Assembly: GCA_023387635.1 (NCBI GenBank)
Contig: JAEWHU010000159.1
Coordinates: forward strand, 1 to 16,224
DNA length: 16,224 nt
Direction of reading: 5' to 3'
Source: Bacillota bacterium
GTDB lineage: Bacteria > Bacillota > Clostridia > Lachnospirales > Lachnospiraceae
Numbering within the stretch: position 1 is the stretch's first letter; each line of letters opens with the position of its first letter. Position numbers and translations under genes: made by a program. Below the pieces are notes generated by a model that searched no databases, was not told where the DNA came from, and worked only from the letters and a program-made list of their open reading frames with translations. Of this stretch, positions 4,790 through 14,012 are shown piece by piece.

Positions 4790-7747
4790 ATGAAGAAGAG
4801 AAAGATATATAGAACCATTGTACTTTTAGGCTTTATTGCAGTTGCAATCATTGCATCTGTATTTATTTTTGGAAAAAAGGCTGAATATGTATTAGAGGCA
4901 GACGAAAAACAAGTAAGTAATGCGTTTGCCCTATTAAGTGGATCGTTAGATACAGAAGCGGTTACCTATACAGATTTCCTTGATAATAATACAGTAAAGC
5001 AAGGGAATACAGAGAAAACAGCTACACCAGTTGGTGGTACGCCTTTAGAAGATTATAATGAGAATGGTATTATTATAGATTACAAAGATACAGCTGAATA
5101 TAAAATAACATTGGAAGAAGAGGGGTTATATTATATGGCTTTAGATTTTAAAGCATATGATAATTCCTTAGCAGATTTTATTGTTGATGTTAAAGTGAAT
5201 GGCGAACAAGTTTTTAGTGAGATGAAAAATATAATTCTTCCATTAACATGGATGGATGGAACAAAAGATTTTCCCAAGGACAGATATGATGATGAGACAG
5301 CACCGCCACAAATAAGAAAAGATGTTTGGAAGAATATTTATCTTTATAACAATATGTATTATTCTTCAAAACCTTTATTATTTCATTTGAACAAAGGCGA
5401 GAATATTATTTCTATTACCAATGTTTCAAACAATGGATTAGGACTTTCTAGATTGATGATTGAAGCTCCTAACAAAAATGATATATCTTATGAGGAATAT
5501 CGTAAGAGTCATGAGGGTACATTAGTCACAGATTTAATTGAAATTAATTCAACATCTTATATAGAAAAAAATACCACAGGGGCAATGTACTCTGCTGAAA
5601 ACAATACCGCTTTAACACCTCACAATAGCACATACAAAAAAATTAATGTATTGTCTTGGACGGAAGCAGGCTCTGAAATAACTTTTCCGGTGGAAATAAA
5701 AAAAGAAGGATTCTACCAAATTGCTATGCATTATAAAAATACAAAGCAAGAATTTGGTGTTTTTAATACGATTAAAATTGATGGAGAAGTTCCATTTTCT
5801 GAATTATATAATTATGTTTTTGATTCCACAGGTAATTCTTGGGATAATGAAGTGCTTAGTAGTGAAGATGGTACTCCTTATGAAATATTCTTTACAGAGG
5901 GGACTCATACTATTACCTTTCGTTCAGAGCAAGAAAGACTAGTGAAAGTCTATCGTTATGCAAGATTGATTGCAGAACATGTAACTAACTTTGAACTTGA
6001 GATTACTAAAATTGCAGGTAGCGAAAAAGATAATAATAGAACCTGGAAGATGACCAGGTATATACCTGATATTGCAGCATATTTAGAAGCTTATGATACA
6101 TTAATACATTACATAAAATATACATTACAAGATTATACACCCCATGGAGTTAATTCAGTTATATTTTCTGAACTTGACAAGGCGTCTGCTTTAATTGCTA
6201 AGATGGCGAAATATCCAGATGAAATTGCACTCTATAAAGAGGATTTAACTGGAAAGGATAACTCTGTATTAACAGCAATGGCGACCTTTTCATCCAATTT
6301 GGTGAATCAAAATTATTCTCTTGATATGATTTATGTATATGGTAATAGAGAGCTACCAAGGGCAAAAGCAACTGTGTTAGCTTCTGTCGGCAATAATCTT
6401 AAGGGTCTAATTAGTACTTTTACATCGGATAAGTATGATGTAAGTAATGAGGAAGATTCTTTGAATATTTGGGTGAATCGTGGATTAACGCATGTTGATT
6501 TATTGCAAAAAATGGTAGATACAGAATTCACACCAAAAACAGGAATAAAGGTAAAAATATCTGCCATGCCAGATGCGAATAAGTTAACACTAGCAGTTTC
6601 TGCAAAAGAAACACCTGATGTAGCACTTGGGATACAATCCCATATGCCATTTGATTTAGCTAGTCGTGGAGCTTTGTATGATTTAACAAAATTCCCTGAT
6701 TTTTGGCAGGTAGCAAATCGATTTGTTCCTGGAAGCTTTATATCATATTTATATAATGAAGGTATATATGCTATTCCAGAAACACTTAATTTTCATTCTG
6801 TAATTTACAGAAAAGATATTTTAGAAAATCTAGGTTTAACACCTCCTGATACTTGGAGTGATGTAGTTGATATGCTTCCAACCCTGCAACGTTTTGGTAT
6901 GAATTTCTATCATAACATATCTACAGGTGATGGGTATAAATGGTTCTTTCAAACAGCTCCTTTTATTTTCCAAAATGGTGGAAGATTATATACAGAGGAT
7001 GGGCTAAAAACAGCTATTGATGAACCTAATTCAGTTAAGGGGATACAATCATTAGGTAATTTATTTATTGCTTATTCCTTAGATACCCAAGTGAACTCCT
7101 TCTTTAATTCATTCCGTTCTTCTACATTACCAATTGGAATTGTAGATTTAGATAGTTACATCTTAATTAAGAACGGAGCACCAGAGTTAGATGGACAATG
7201 GGAATTATCTGCCTATCCAGGAACAGTAGGCGAGGATGGAATCGTAAATAGATGGTATGTTGCCAATGGTACTGGTGGTATTATCTTTAATGATTCAGAG
7301 AAAATTGATGATTCATGGGCTTTCCTAAAATGGTGGACAGAATATGAAACACAAATTAATTATACCTATACCTTAAGATCTACTTATGGTAAGCAATTTG
7401 TATGGATGTCATCTAATATTGATGCAGTAAAAGATTCTCCATTTCCACAAGGTGATAAAGAGATTATCTTAGAACAAATCAAATGGTTGCGTGACGTTCC
7501 AAGAACGCCAGGGCAATATCTACTAGAACGTTCTTTATCTGATATATGGAATGCCATGGTTTTAGATGGAACAAGTGCACAAGTTGCAGTTGATGAAAAA
7601 GCAATCATGGTCAATAGGGAAATTCGTAATAAGATGAAAGATCTTGGTTTTTACGATGATAAAGGAGACTTGATAAAAAGTTATGTGATTCATGATATTG
7701 ATTGGATTATAGAACAAATGGAGAAAGCAAGAGAGGAGGTTAAATAA
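4790..7747 (+). CDS. membrane-anchored carbohydrate-binding / solute-binding fusion protein
   Basis: A 985-residue surface protein. Residues 9-28 are one hydrophobic segment (signal anchor or signal peptide) without a lipobox. Residues about 85-228 and 255-405 each look like a beta-sandwich of carbohydrate-binding-module type; both contain the paired strands EEGLYYMALDFKAY / KEGFYQIAMHYKN, a V/I-K-V/I-NGE or IDGE hairpin and a PFSE/VFSE stretch, so they look like a duplication. A helical linker (about 415-550) leads to a complete family 1 solute-binding domain (556-985; NIWVNRG, PDVALGI, YAIPETLNF, TWSDVVDMLPTL). It is about twice the usual length. The start has AAGGGAGAG (4773-4781). The stop overlaps the next gene's ATG by one base, so it is coupled to permease pair A and probably serves it. 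The sandwich calls are inferred from strand pattern; the binding domain is firm. Confidence 0.82.
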   Translation: MKKRKIYRTIVLLGFIAVAIIASVFIFGKKAEYVLEADEKQVSNAFALLSGSLDTEAVTYTDFLDNNTVKQGNTEKTATPVGGTPLEDYNENGIIIDYKDTAEYKITLEEEGLYYMALDFKAYDNSLADFIVDVKVNGEQVFSEMKNIILPLTWMDGTKDFPKDRYDDETAPPQIRKDVWKNIYLYNNMYYSSKPLLFHLNKGENIISITNVSNNGLGLSRLMIEAPNKNDISYEEYRKSHEGTLVTDLIEINSTSYIEKNTTGAMYSAENNTALTPHNSTYKKINVLSWTEAGSEITFPVEIKKEGFYQIAMHYKNTKQEFGVFNTIKIDGEVPFSELYNYVFDSTGNSWDNEVLSSEDGTPYEIFFTEGTHTITFRSEQERLVKVYRYARLIAEHVTNFELEITKIAGSEKDNNRTWKMTRYIPDIAAYLEAYDTLIHYIKYTLQDYTPHGVNSVIFSELDKASALIAKMAKYPDEIALYKEDLTGKDNSVLTAMATFSSNLVNQNYSLDMIYVYGNRELPRAKATVLASVGNNLKGLISTFTSDKYDVSNEEDSLNIWVNRGLTHVDLLQKMVDTEFTPKTGIKVKISAMPDANKLTLAVSAKETPDVALGIQSHMPFDLASRGALYDLTKFPDFWQVANRFVPGSFISYLYNEGIYAIPETLNFHSVIYRKDILENLGLTPPDTWSDVVDMLPTLQRFGMNFYHNISTGDGYKWFFQTAPFIFQNGGRLYTEDGLKTAIDEPNSVKGIQSLGNLFIAYSLDTQVNSFFNSFRSSTLPIGIVDLDSYILIKNGAPELDGQWELSAYPGTVGEDGIVNRWYVANGTGGIIFNDSEKIDDSWAFLKWWTEYETQINYTYTLRSTYGKQFVWMSSNIDAVKDSPFPQGDKEIILEQIKWLRDVPRTPGQYLLERSLSDIWNAMVLDGTSAQVAVDEKAIMVNREIRNKMKDLGFYDDKGDLIKSYVIHDIDWIIEQMEKAREEVK

Positions 7748-8685
7748 TGTCAGATTACAAGTCTACGATGAAACAAAAAAAGAAAAAAGGAAATAAAGGA
7801 ACACATAAAGATGGATTTAGAACATTTTTGTTATTACTTCCTTATGGCATGCTTTTTCTTGTTTTTATTGCAATTCCAGTAGCAATGGCAATTGGTTTAT
7901 CTTTTACCTATTTTGATGTTATTAATGCTCCAAAACTAGTATGGTTAAATAACTATATATCATTAATTACACAAGATGGAGTTTTTTTAAAGAATATTTT
8001 ACCTAATACAATTAAGTATGCCCTAATTGTTGGACCTGGTGGTTATGTACTTTCATTTTTGTTAGCTTGGATGCTAGCTCAGATTCAACCAATTCCTAGA
8101 ACTATTTTATCATTAGCAATCTATACTCCTTCTATGGTAGGTTCAGTATTTGTAGGTGTTATATGGAAAAGTGTTTTTTCAGGGGATCAAAGGGGTATTG
8201 TTAATAGTTTGCTATTGTCACTTGATATCATTGATAGACCAATTCAATTCTTTCTATCAACGGATTATATTATGAATATAATGATTGTTGTTTCACTTTG
8301 GTCCGCCATGGGTATTGGATTCTTAGCAATGATTTCAGGTGTACTAAACATTAATGAAGAACTATATGAAGCGGCTTATGTAGATGGTCTTAGAAATCGT
8401 TTTCAAGAAATTTTCTATATAACAATTCCATCTATGAAGCCACAAATGCTTTTTGGTGCTGTTATGGCAATTGTAAATGCATTTAATATGGGATGGATTG
8501 GTGTTGCTCTAACAGGTGCTAACCCAACACCGGGTTATGCGGGATCATTAATTACTAATCATATCGATGATTATGGGTTTCTTCGCTATGATATGGGGTA
8601 TGCAGCAGCAATCTCAGTTACGTTACTATTAATTGTTACCATGTTCTCAAAAGTTGCACATGGACTATTTGGAGAGAAAGAATAG
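7747..8685 (+). CDS. sugar ABC transporter permease, MalF/UgpA type (pair A)
   Basis: An integral membrane subunit of a CUT1-type importer, 312 residues. A long lysine-rich cytoplasmic N-terminus (1-25) precedes the first helix (about 27-52), and five more hydrophobic segments follow. The coupling helix that docks on the ATPase is intact: E208-A-A-Y-V-D-G214, then ITIP (226-229). The ATG overlaps the preceding stop (TAATG at 7745-7749) with GAGGAGG just upstream, so translation is coupled to the fused binding protein. The partner is the MalG-type permease that follows. No ATPase gene accompanies it; a shared MsmX/UgpC-type ATPase is the usual arrangement in this phylum. Confidence 0.94.
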   Translation: MSDYKSTMKQKKKKGNKGTHKDGFRTFLLLLPYGMLFLVFIAIPVAMAIGLSFTYFDVINAPKLVWLNNYISLITQDGVFLKNILPNTIKYALIVGPGGYVLSFLLAWMLAQIQPIPRTILSLAIYTPSMVGSVFVGVIWKSVFSGDQRGIVNSLLLSLDIIDRPIQFFLSTDYIMNIMIVVSLWSAMGIGFLAMISGVLNINEELYEAAYVDGLRNRFQEIFYITIPSMKPQMLFGAVMAIVNAFNMGWIGVALTGANPTPGYAGSLITNHIDDYGFLRYDMGYAAAISVTLLLIVTMFSKVAHGLFGEKE

Positions 8686-8697
8686 GAGGAATAAAAT

Positions 8698-9567
8698 ATG
8701 GCCAATTTTCAAGGGACTAAAATAAATCCAAAGCGTTTCTCGCTTTCTCAATTGAAATTCTATTTCATCTTAGTTCCACTAGCAATTTTTATGATATTGC
8801 CAGTTGTATACATAATTAACAATGCTTTTAAACCATTAGGTGAACTATTTGCTTTTCCACCAAGGATTTTTGTTACGAATCCAACTTTAAGTAACTTTAA
8901 AGATTTATTTTCATTATCAAGTACTACTGGTATCCCCATGTCTAGGTACTTAATGAATTCACTTATAATTACCATACTTACAGTTTTACTTAATCTTATA
9001 ATAACAATCAGTGGAGCATATGCATTTTCAAAGAAAAAATTTGCACTAAAAAACACATTATTTAATATAAATCAAATGGCACTTATGTTTGTTGCTACTT
9101 CAGTGGGAGTGCCTAGATATCTTGTTATTGTAAGGAGCGGTTTAGTTAATACATGGCTAGCTCATATTTTACCATTAATTGCAATGCCTGTAGGATTATT
9201 TTTAGTAAAGCAGTTTGTAGATCAAATACCAGATGCACTTATTGAAGCAGCAATCATGGACGGGGCAAAGGATGTTAGTATAATAAGTAAGGTTATTATT
9301 CCTTTAACAAAACCTGCCCTTGCAACTTCCGTAGTATTAACCTTTCAATCCGTATGGAATGCAACGGAGGCTTCCAATAATTTCATAACTAACAATACCA
9401 TGAGGACTTTAGCATTTTATTTAAACTCAATAGCTACCAATAATACTATAGCAGCAGCGGGTATGGTAGCAGCTGCATCCGTAATTTTATTTTTACCTAA
9501 TCTAATTATATTTATCTGTATGCAATCGCAAGTTATGAATACGATGACGCATTCAGGTATTAAATAG
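8698..9567 (+). CDS. sugar ABC transporter permease, MalG/UgpE type (pair A)
   Basis: The second membrane subunit of pair A, 289 residues with six predicted helices, the first at about 21-42. After helix 1 it has the NNAFKPLGELFAFPPR region typical of MalG-type permeases (the F-K-x-x-x-E motif). The coupling motif is E183-A-A-I-M-D-G189, with the matching IPLTKP at 201-206. The Shine-Dalgarno TAGGAGGA overlaps the stop codon of the preceding permease, and the gap is 12 bp. It forms a heterodimer with the upstream permease; nothing in it departs from the family. Confidence 0.94.
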   Translation: MANFQGTKINPKRFSLSQLKFYFILVPLAIFMILPVVYIINNAFKPLGELFAFPPRIFVTNPTLSNFKDLFSLSSTTGIPMSRYLMNSLIITILTVLLNLIITISGAYAFSKKKFALKNTLFNINQMALMFVATSVGVPRYLVIVRSGLVNTWLAHILPLIAMPVGLFLVKQFVDQIPDALIEAAIMDGAKDVSIISKVIIPLTKPALATSVVLTFQSVWNATEASNNFITNNTMRTLAFYLNSIATNNTIAAAGMVAAASVILFLPNLIIFICMQSQVMNTMTHSGIK

Positions 9568-9580
9568 GGGGGTGGGGAGA

Positions 9581-11614
9581 ATGAAAAAACAATATATAAA
9601 TTGGATTACTTTATTGATAGTTATATTTCTTGTTGCTATTCCTAAACTAAATGCATCTGCTTCACAAGCAACTAGTTACACCTATACTTTAAATGAAAAA
9701 GGTGAATATACAAGAACACAGGATGCGTATTTACCTGATAAAACAATAACTGACCTAGGTCTTCTAGAGCCAGACGATCTTTTTATTGATAAAGACAACA
9801 TGCTTTACATAGCAGATTCTGGGAATAGCCGTGTTGTTAAATACAGCATAGATACAGGTAAGGTAGTGGGCATCTTAGAGTATGAGGGGTTTCAGAGCCC
9901 AAAAGGTGTGTTTGTAACTAAAAAAGGTGATATTTATGTAGCAGATCCTAGAGCAAAAGCTATCTTTTTGTTCACAAAGGATTTTCAGATAGTAGATACT
10001 TTTCTAAAACCAGATGCACCAGCATTTAAAGATACTGCCTATGAACCTCTTCGAATTGCAGTTGATAATGGTGGAAATATGTACATTGTTGGAGAAGGTG
10101 TATATAACGGTATTATTCAATTGGCTCATACTGGGGAATTTTTAGGTTATTTTACGGTAAATAAAACTAGACTAACGCTAATGCAAGGTATTCAAAATGC
10201 TATATTAACAAGAGCTCAACTTAGTAAACTTGTAGATAGAGTACCAACTACATTTTCCAATATATTTACCAATGATGCAGGGATTATATATACTACTACT
10301 ATGGGTCCTAGTCATGATGGTATCAAAAAGCATAATACCTCTGGTGGTAATATGTTTAAGAATCCGGTATTTGGTACTGATTCCATGACAGATGTCTATG
10401 TAGACAAAAATGGAATCATATACACTAGTTCAACGTATGGTTATATTACTGTTTATTCAAGTCAGGGTGAATATATTTTTAATTTTGGTTCCTATGGATT
10501 TGATGTAGATGTTTCTGGTATATTTTCCTCTTTGCCAAGCATAGCTGTAGATAACAATGGAGTTATATGGACTGCAGATGGAGAAAAGGGTTATCTTCAA
10601 TCCTTTAAACCTACCGATTATTCACTACTTGTGTATAATGCTATGGGATTATATGAACAAGGCTTATATGAAGAAGCGTTAGATAAATGGACAGAAGTAT
10701 TAAAATACAACCAAATGTCTATACTTGCTCATAATGGCGTTGGTAAAGCTTACTTTAAAGAAGGTTTTTATGAAGAGGCCATGGAGCACTTTAAGGTTTC
10801 TGGTGATAGAGATTACTTTTCTGAAGCATTTTGGGAAGTTAGAAATAATACAATTCAAAGTAAACTAAGCTATGTGATTGTTGCGTGTTTGATTTATTGG
10901 TTATTATCTAAAATAATTAAGTTTTTTGATAAAGGAAAGAAATTAAAAAAGAAGAAAAAAGAGTTTATAGATTTCTTGTATAATGTTCCAATTCTAAAAG
11001 ATGTATTATACATGTTTCGTATACCAAAGAGTCCATTCGATAGATATTATGATATTAGGGTGAATAAGCAGGGGAGCGTACTTGGTGCTACCATTATATA
11101 TCTTTTATTCTTTGTTATCTATATTTTATACAAGACCAGCAAAGGATTTATATATCAATTTGAAGCGGTGGAAGATATGGATATTAGTGCTCTTGTTATA
11201 GGTTTCTTTGTTATTATTAGTTTATTTATTCTATGTAATTACTTAGTTACTTCAATTAAGGATGGGGATGGAAGTTTAAGGCAAGTTTATATGATTCCAG
11301 CATACGGTTTATTTCCTATTGCGGTATCTTGTGTTCTTGTGACAATTATGTCTTACACCTTAACAAACAATGAGGCATTTATTTTAACGATTATTATAAT
11401 GATTGGACTTATATGGACAGGAATTAATATTTTTGTAGGTTTTATGACAGTACATGATTATACGTTTAAAGATACAATTTTAAGCTTTATTATTACTTTT
11501 GTTTTTATGATAATTGTGATAGTTATGGCACTTATCATTATTATTATGTGGGAACAATTATGGGGATTCCTAAAAACAGTAGGAAAGGAGTTGGTACGTA
11601 ATGTATTATCTTAA
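9581..11614 (+). CDS. beta-propeller (NHL)/TPR/Yip1-like membrane protein
   Basis: 677 residues with an unusual domain order. A signal peptide or anchor (8-24) is followed by NHL-type propeller blades at about 60-345. The first is classic: PDDLFIDKDNMLYIADSGNS then RVVKYS. Further blades have SPKGVFVTKKGDIYVAD and IAVDNNGVIWTAD. Residues 350-405 look like one or two TPR units (MGLYEQGLYEEALDKWTEVL). A transmembrane helix (429-446) precedes a lysine-rich stretch (447-460), so by the positive-inside rule the propeller and TPR lie outside. A C-terminal Yip1-like domain follows from PKSPFDRYYDIRVNKQGSVL (482-501), with about five helices to 656. The start is 9581; a GTG at 9572 is in frame. The ribosome site is a G-rich run (9567-9577) touching the previous stop. 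Function is unknown; the position between permeases suggests organising the transporter or sensing the substrate. Confidence 0.8.
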   Translation: MKKQYINWITLLIVIFLVAIPKLNASASQATSYTYTLNEKGEYTRTQDAYLPDKTITDLGLLEPDDLFIDKDNMLYIADSGNSRVVKYSIDTGKVVGILEYEGFQSPKGVFVTKKGDIYVADPRAKAIFLFTKDFQIVDTFLKPDAPAFKDTAYEPLRIAVDNGGNMYIVGEGVYNGIIQLAHTGEFLGYFTVNKTRLTLMQGIQNAILTRAQLSKLVDRVPTTFSNIFTNDAGIIYTTTMGPSHDGIKKHNTSGGNMFKNPVFGTDSMTDVYVDKNGIIYTSSTYGYITVYSSQGEYIFNFGSYGFDVDVSGIFSSLPSIAVDNNGVIWTADGEKGYLQSFKPTDYSLLVYNAMGLYEQGLYEEALDKWTEVLKYNQMSILAHNGVGKAYFKEGFYEEAMEHFKVSGDRDYFSEAFWEVRNNTIQSKLSYVIVACLIYWLLSKIIKFFDKGKKLKKKKKEFIDFLYNVPILKDVLYMFRIPKSPFDRYYDIRVNKQGSVLGATIIYLLFFVIYILYKTSKGFIYQFEAVEDMDISALVIGFFVIISLFILCNYLVTSIKDGDGSLRQVYMIPAYGLFPIAVSCVLVTIMSYTLTNNEAFILTIIIMIGLIWTGINIFVGFMTVHDYTFKDTILSFIITFVFMIIVIVMALIIIIMWEQLWGFLKTVGKELVRNVLS

Positions 11615-14006
11615 AAAGTCTAAATATGTTCTTGGTGCACTTGTCCTTTGCTTCGTGGGATTTTTATCATTTCGGTACGTATACGGTGCCTATTTAACTA
11701 CAAATAGAGACACCAAACTTCCTCCTGATAAAGTTACTTATGATATAACTACTTTTGATGATTATGAGCTTTTATATGAAACAAATACAATGGAGTATTA
11801 TTTTAGAGAAGACAGAGATATATTTGCAATCAAAGATAAAAGAACAGGATATGTGTGGAAGACTGGTATTGATGTTCCTTTTAATGCAGATATTGATGCC
11901 AAGATAGCAGAAGCGACTACTAAAGAAGAAATAGAAGCAGCGGCAGTGAAACAAGAAGCAAGAATGAATTCTACCTACCTAGGTATTGCTAATTCGTTGA
12001 TATCAATTGAGTATTATGAAGCTGAAGCAATAAAGAATTTATCATCAGCTTCAAGAGAAGGTGCCAGCTCTACTCTATATACTTTAAATGATAATCCAGC
12101 CACAAGAAGGTTAGATATTAAGTTTAATAATCTTAACTTAGAAGTGAAAGTACATATTACATTAGAAGACGATAGAATCACTTATGATATTAAAGATGAG
12201 GATGTTACTGGGGAAGGAAGAAAAAGTCTTTTATCTATTAATATATCACCTTTTCTTGGAGCAAGTGGTGGTAAGTATAAGCTATATAATAAAGAAACCG
12301 AAACATATGATATTGAAGAATCAAAATATATGGTACCAGGATATATCTTTGTACCAGACGGTAGTGGTAGTTTAATTCGTTTCAATGATAATAATGCTAC
12401 TTTTTCTACCTACATCGGTGATGTGTATGGAATGGATTATACTCAAGGAACTTATTTTGAAAGTATGTATGGAGAGGCTGTTCCAATAAAAAATCCAGTC
12501 ATGCCAGTGTTTGGTATTGCACATGGTAATTCACAAGCTGCATTTGTAGCATTTGCTTCTAGTGGAGCTGAATATATGGAGATTATAGTCAGGCCAGAAG
12601 AGAATATGACTTACTATAACTGGGCATATCCTAGGTTTGTGTACAATACAAATTATTTCCAGGTATATAACAATAAAGGAGAAGGTTTCTTTACTTTGAT
12701 GGAGGAAGGGAATAAGTTTGATATTACTATGACTTATGTATTTCTAGCGGGTGATGGTAGTGATGGTACTCCTGCAGCTGATTATACAGGGATGGCAAGA
12801 ACGTATCGTAGTCATCTAATTGATACTGGGGTATTAACTTTAAAAGAGGATACACATAATGAGATTCCTTTACGCATCGACTTTATAATGTCAGATTCAA
12901 AAAAGGGAATTGTAGGCATGGATGAAGTTGTAGTTACTACTACGGGCGATGTAGATGAAATACTAGATAACATAATGAGTGAATATGGGATAAACAATAT
13001 TAATTCTGGATTACATGGTTGGCAAAAAGGTGGAGAAATTTTAACTGCGCCAGGAAAGATGAAATATTCTAGTAAGGTTGGAACTAAGAAGGAATTTAAT
13101 GAATTAATAACAAAATATCTTAATAAAGCAGTGGACATATCATATGCCAGAGACTATTCAATTATTAATAAAGAAATGACTTCTTATTATAAAACTGCAG
13201 CTAGACATGTGAATTCTTGGTACCTCTCAATTGATAAGGCTATGATACTTCCAGAAAATTACCCTATTACACAGTTTAGTTATGCTACAACAAAGAAATC
13301 AGTGGAATGGTTTGAAAGGAACGTTAAAGAATTTTCATCCTATGCATCATCAATGACAATAGGCGGAATCACCAATGTTTTATTAAGTACTTATAATAGT
13401 GATGGAATTGAATCAACACTATCAGAAAACATGTTACTATACCAAGAAACCTTTGAAGAGGCTAATAAATCAGTTAAATTAAACCTAGATAATCCTAATA
13501 TGTACTTATGGAAATATACAGATAGATATTTACAAAGCCCTGTTGGTTCGTCTCAGTATGTATTTGAAACAGATGCAGTCCCATTCTTGCAAATGGTATT
13601 AAATGGAACAATGGAAGTGTACGCACCTTACTCTAATTTTTCCTTTTACACTAAACCAGATATGCTAAGAATGATTGATTATAATATATCTCCATCCTTT
13701 ATTATATCCAAAGAGCCTTCTTATTATTTAGCATCAACTGCATCTTCTTATCTTTATTCTACTGAATTTAGTCAGTATAAGGAGTTAATTGATGAGGTTT
13801 ATAGTACAGTTAATAATGTTCTTAAGTCAGTGATTGGATATGAGTGGATAGACCGATCTGTTCTTAAAGATGGAGTAATAATTAATAAATATGAATTGGG
13901 TAATGATGTAAAAGAAATCATTGTTAACTATACTGACGAAGTAATCACATATCACGGGCAAACTGTTGAACCTCTTACTGCAGGGGTAATCTTGTACAGA
14001 AAGTAG
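11601..14006 (+). CDS. membrane-anchored DUF5696-type protein, possible glycan-active enzyme
   Basis: An 801-residue protein with an N-terminal membrane anchor (about 9-30) and the rest outside. Residues 40-400 look like a large beta-rich domain (YYFREDRDIFAIKDKRTGYVW at its start, then MVPGYIFVPDGSGSLIRFN at 244-262, a phrase I associate with DUF5696). Residues about 420-720 alternate strands and helices (IPLRIDFIMS; INNINSGLHGWQKGG; VDISYARDYS), compatible with a barrel. A mutarotase-like sandwich followed by a barrel would resemble several glycoside hydrolase families, but this is inference and I can name no catalytic residue. The start overlaps the previous gene by 14 bp, with AAAGGAG at 11584-11590. 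Its place among sugar-transport genes supports a role in glycan capture or cleavage at the surface. Confidence 0.72.
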   Translation: MYYLKKSKYVLGALVLCFVGFLSFRYVYGAYLTTNRDTKLPPDKVTYDITTFDDYELLYETNTMEYYFREDRDIFAIKDKRTGYVWKTGIDVPFNADIDAKIAEATTKEEIEAAAVKQEARMNSTYLGIANSLISIEYYEAEAIKNLSSASREGASSTLYTLNDNPATRRLDIKFNNLNLEVKVHITLEDDRITYDIKDEDVTGEGRKSLLSINISPFLGASGGKYKLYNKETETYDIEESKYMVPGYIFVPDGSGSLIRFNDNNATFSTYIGDVYGMDYTQGTYFESMYGEAVPIKNPVMPVFGIAHGNSQAAFVAFASSGAEYMEIIVRPEENMTYYNWAYPRFVYNTNYFQVYNNKGEGFFTLMEEGNKFDITMTYVFLAGDGSDGTPAADYTGMARTYRSHLIDTGVLTLKEDTHNEIPLRIDFIMSDSKKGIVGMDEVVVTTTGDVDEILDNIMSEYGINNINSGLHGWQKGGEILTAPGKMKYSSKVGTKKEFNELITKYLNKAVDISYARDYSIINKEMTSYYKTAARHVNSWYLSIDKAMILPENYPITQFSYATTKKSVEWFERNVKEFSSYASSMTIGGITNVLLSTYNSDGIESTLSENMLLYQETFEEANKSVKLNLDNPNMYLWKYTDRYLQSPVGSSQYVFETDAVPFLQMVLNGTMEVYAPYSNFSFYTKPDMLRMIDYNISPSFIISKEPSYYLASTASSYLYSTEFSQYKELIDEVYSTVNNVLKSVIGYEWIDRSVLKDGVIINKYELGNDVKEIIVNYTDEVITYHGQTVEPLTAGVILYRK

Positions 14007-14012
14007 GTTAAA

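Noticed and set aside
8760..9056. 98-codon minus-strand reading frame inside the pair A permease
   Set aside because: It is antisense to a well-supported membrane protein and has no credible start signal; similar antisense frames at 12812-13138 and 14831-15196 are rejected for the same reason.
9567..9577. G-quadruplex
   Set aside because: Only two G runs are present, too few for an intramolecular four-stranded fold with normal loops.
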